Positions 30,977-32,456 of a stretch of 32,456 nt of DNA are shown here, piece by piece (the stretch's first letter is position 1; each line of letters starts with the position of its first letter). The DNA comes from Streptomyces barkulensis (GTDB lineage Bacteria > Actinomycetota > Actinomycetes > Streptomycetales > Streptomycetaceae). Position numbers and translations under genes: made by a program. The notes under the pieces are model-generated. The model was not told the DNA's origin, made no database searches, and was given only the letters and a program-made list of their open reading frames with translations. The stretch is from NCBI RefSeq assembly GCF_002843305.1, contig NZ_PGSG01000032.1, positions 1 to 32,456 on the forward strand. Direction: 5' to 3'.

Positions 30977-31118
30977 TGTGGCGTGGGGGCGAAGACGCTC
31001 GCCGCTTCCGTCGGCACCGCTTCCCGGCGGTCTCGTCTCCCGCTTCGCGCGATACAGTCAGCCCTCGGTCCATTGACCTCCCGGAAGCTCCGACCTCGAC
31101 CAAGGACACCTGTTACCA

Positions 31119-31555
31119 GTGCGACGCAAGCGCGGCACGCCGGGGGCGCGTAACTCCGGCGGCGTGGCGGCCGTCCGCTGGTTCGCCGGCGTGGCGGCCC
31201 TGGCCGTCGTCGTCCTCGCCGGCCTGTATGTGCACCGGGCTGACGAGCGCGGGCAGTCGACGGCTCCCGAGCCTCAGCCGTGTGCCGACGAGACCGTCCG
31301 CTGCCACCTGCTCCCCACGGGAGTGTGGGCGGTGATCTACGCACCCCCCGGTGAGGATGGCGCGCCGACCGCTCGCACACCCGGAGAACGGGACGGACTG
31401 GTCCTCTGGGATCCGGGAGGGCCCGGGCTGCGTCCACTGGACGCCGTGTCCGCCCGATCGCTTCTTCCTTCCTGGTTGCGCCACCGGGCGGTGGCCACAT
31501 TCGTCGAGCCCTGGGCTGTTCACGGGGTCAGCGCCGAATGCCTCGAAACCGTCAC
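31119..31555 (+). pseudogene. 5' part of a membrane-anchored alpha/beta-hydrolase-like gene cut by an IS
   Basis: From a GTG at 31119 (AAGGA 12 nt upstream) the frame encodes a basic start (VRRKRGTPGARNSGG), a membrane anchor FAGVAALAVVVLAGLYV, a Cys-containing outer part and GLVLWDPGGPG. This resembles the NPGGPG oxyanion-hole motif of tripeptidyl-aminopeptidase-type hydrolases. After about 146 residues the frame enters the IS5-family element at 31556. The remaining gene, including the catalytic Ser, would lie beyond the window. The family assignment is tentative; the interruption is clear. Confidence 0.6.
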
Positions 31556-32456
31556 TGAACGCTTCTCATCCTGTGGTTCGTGGGTGATGGCGGCTGGTGG
31601 TCGGGGGGCCGTAACGCGGCAGGGCTCCTGGTCGTTGCGGCTGGTGATCTCACTCGCCAACGTCTCGACACAGGAGCCCTGTTGGTCCCGTATCGTGCCA
31701 TGCTCGACGTCCCCCACGAAGTCGTGGAGCACGTTTCCTGGCTCATCTACGCCCGAAGGCGTGAGCTGAACTCCCGCTGGCGGAAGCTGGGCTGCTTCCG
31801 CCAGGCCCTGCTGGTCCTGGTGCACCTGCGCAAGAACGAGACCCTGGCCCAGGCCGCAGCGGGGTTCGGCATCTCCACCGCCACCGCCGGCCGGTACGTG
31901 AGCGAAACGGTCGACCTCCTCGCCGAGCGCGCCCCGAGCCTGCACGAGGCCCTGCGCGAGCTGCCGCCGGAGGGGTTCGTCATCCTCGACGGCACTTTGA
32001 TCACTACCAACCGCATCGCGGCGGACGAGCCGTACTACTCGCAGAAGCACCGCCGCCACGGGATGAACGTGCAGGTCATCGCCCGCCCGGACGGCACCCC
32101 GCTCTGGTTCTCCCGCGCGACACCGGGCCGCACGCACGACCTGACCGCAGCCCGCGCCCACGGTGTGATCCAAGCCTGCCTGTCCCGTCAGCTCCTCGTC
32201 CTGGCCGACCGCGCCTACCAGGGCGCCGGCGCGACCGTCCGCACCCCCTACTACGGTCATCGCGACCTGCCCGAGCACTACCAGCAGTACAACCGCGACC
32301 ACGCCCGGCTGCGCGCCCCGGGCGAACGCGCCTTCGCCCGCCTCAAGCAATGGCGGATCCTCCGCAAGGCCCGGTGCAGCACCAACCGCATCGGTCGCAC
32401 GGTCGCCGCCGTTCACGCCATCGAGATCGCCTGGCGCTCAGGATGAGAAGCGTTCA
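31556..32456 (+). mobile_element. IS5-family insertion sequence, complete to both terminal repeats
   Basis: Perfect 18-bp terminal inverted repeats: TGAACGCTTCTCATCCTG at 31556-31573 and its complement at 32439-32456, the last base of the window. Length about 901 bp with a single transposase gene whose stop codon lies inside the right repeat. The target duplication cannot be tested because the right flank is missing. It interrupts the hydrolase-like gene. Confidence 0.92.
31700..32446 (+). CDS. IS5-family DDE transposase
   Basis: The protein has 248 residues from the ATG at 31700; a TTG five or six codons earlier is possible. An N-terminal helix-turn-helix (RKNETLAQAAAGFGISTATA) precedes a DDE domain: Asp in FVILDGTLITTNR, Asp in LVLADRAYQGAG, and Glu in APGERAFARLKQWRIL. 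The KHRRHGMNVQVIARPDGTPL segment is typical of the DDE_Tnp_4 group. All catalytic residues are kept and no frameshift is present, so it is probably active. Confidence 0.93.
   Translation: MLDVPHEVVEHVSWLIYARRRELNSRWRKLGCFRQALLVLVHLRKNETLAQAAAGFGISTATAGRYVSETVDLLAERAPSLHEALRELPPEGFVILDGTLITTNRIAADEPYYSQKHRRHGMNVQVIARPDGTPLWFSRATPGRTHDLTAARAHGVIQACLSRQLLVLADRAYQGAGATVRTPYYGHRDLPEHYQQYNRDHARLRAPGERAFARLKQWRILRKARCSTNRIGRTVAAVHAIEIAWRSG

Larger units (their letters stand above)
30468..31118. other. 650-nt intergenic region, partly AT-rich
   Basis: No convincing gene. It contains the palindrome CACATGTG (30538-30545) in the MFS upstream region, an unusually AT-rich patch (30610-30660) with the palindrome at 30629-30643, an 18-bp direct repeat (30901-30918 and 30959-30976), and a possible -10 box TACAGT (31053-31058) upstream of the broken hydrolase gene. 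Confidence 0.55.

Noticed and set aside
1..32456. CRISPR array, rRNA or complete tRNA genes
   Set aside because: No regularly spaced repeats and no rRNA or tRNA consensus blocks were seen on reading both strands.

Overview
The window reads as high-GC actinomycete DNA and almost certainly a Streptomyces chromosome. The support is strong G/C at third codon positions, frequent GTG/TTG starts, extreme rarity of TTA codons, TTG-initiated lipoproteins, and Streptomyces-type families (DUF5999, DUF6716, XRE-TPR regulators, an orphan roadblock protein). All family calls come from reading motifs by eye; no database search was run.

Layout. (1) 1-1.8 kb: an intact-looking IS200/IS605-type transposon (tnpB minus, tnpA plus) that has split a MazG-like gene. 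(2) 1.8-10.9 kb: an accessory region, nearly all on the minus strand. It runs from an XRE-TPR regulator with its own palindromic operator, through small unknown proteins, DUF5999 and a roadblock protein, into a tightly overlapping operon: radical SAM enzyme (with a rare TTA codon), thymidylate-kinase-like protein (frameshifted), a single phosphohexomutase-like domain without its catalytic serine motif, an alkaline-phosphatase-superfamily hydrolase resembling STM4013, and a NUDIX hydrolase. A strong hairpin ends it. A PCMT-type methyltransferase and the broken MazG-like gene follow. (3) 11.0-19.0 kb: a nonulosonic-acid cell-surface polymer locus: two polysialyltransferase-type glycosyltransferases, a GT2 and a DUF6716 glycosyltransferase, a CMP-nonulosonate synthetase fused to a KdsC-like phosphatase, and a short NeuB-type synthase. 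No NeuC-type epimerase is present, so Kdn is a more economical product than Neu5Ac. (4) 19.2-28.1 kb: M20 amidohydrolase, then a BMP-type nucleoside ABC transporter (lipoprotein, double ATPase, two permeases) with cytidine deaminase and thymidine phosphorylase, a nucleoside uptake and salvage unit. From memory this block and the locus before it are syntenic with the S. coelicolor SCO4878-SCO4890 neighbourhood. (5) 28.2-32.5 kb: secreted fascin-like beta-trefoil protein, MFS exporter, and a membrane-anchored hydrolase gene cut by an IS5-family element whose right terminal repeat is the last base of the window.

Most notable: the bldA-type radical SAM operon of unknown product; a shared CTACGCGCGTAG-type motif before both the lipoprotein and the ABC ATPase genes; three genes with a TANNNT-N7-GTG layout predicting leaderless mRNAs; an ABC ATPase whose best ribosome-binding site points at an ATC codon; and several small genes (28, 50 and 58 aa) easily missed by gene callers. 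Both window ends coincide with outer ends of insertion sequences.
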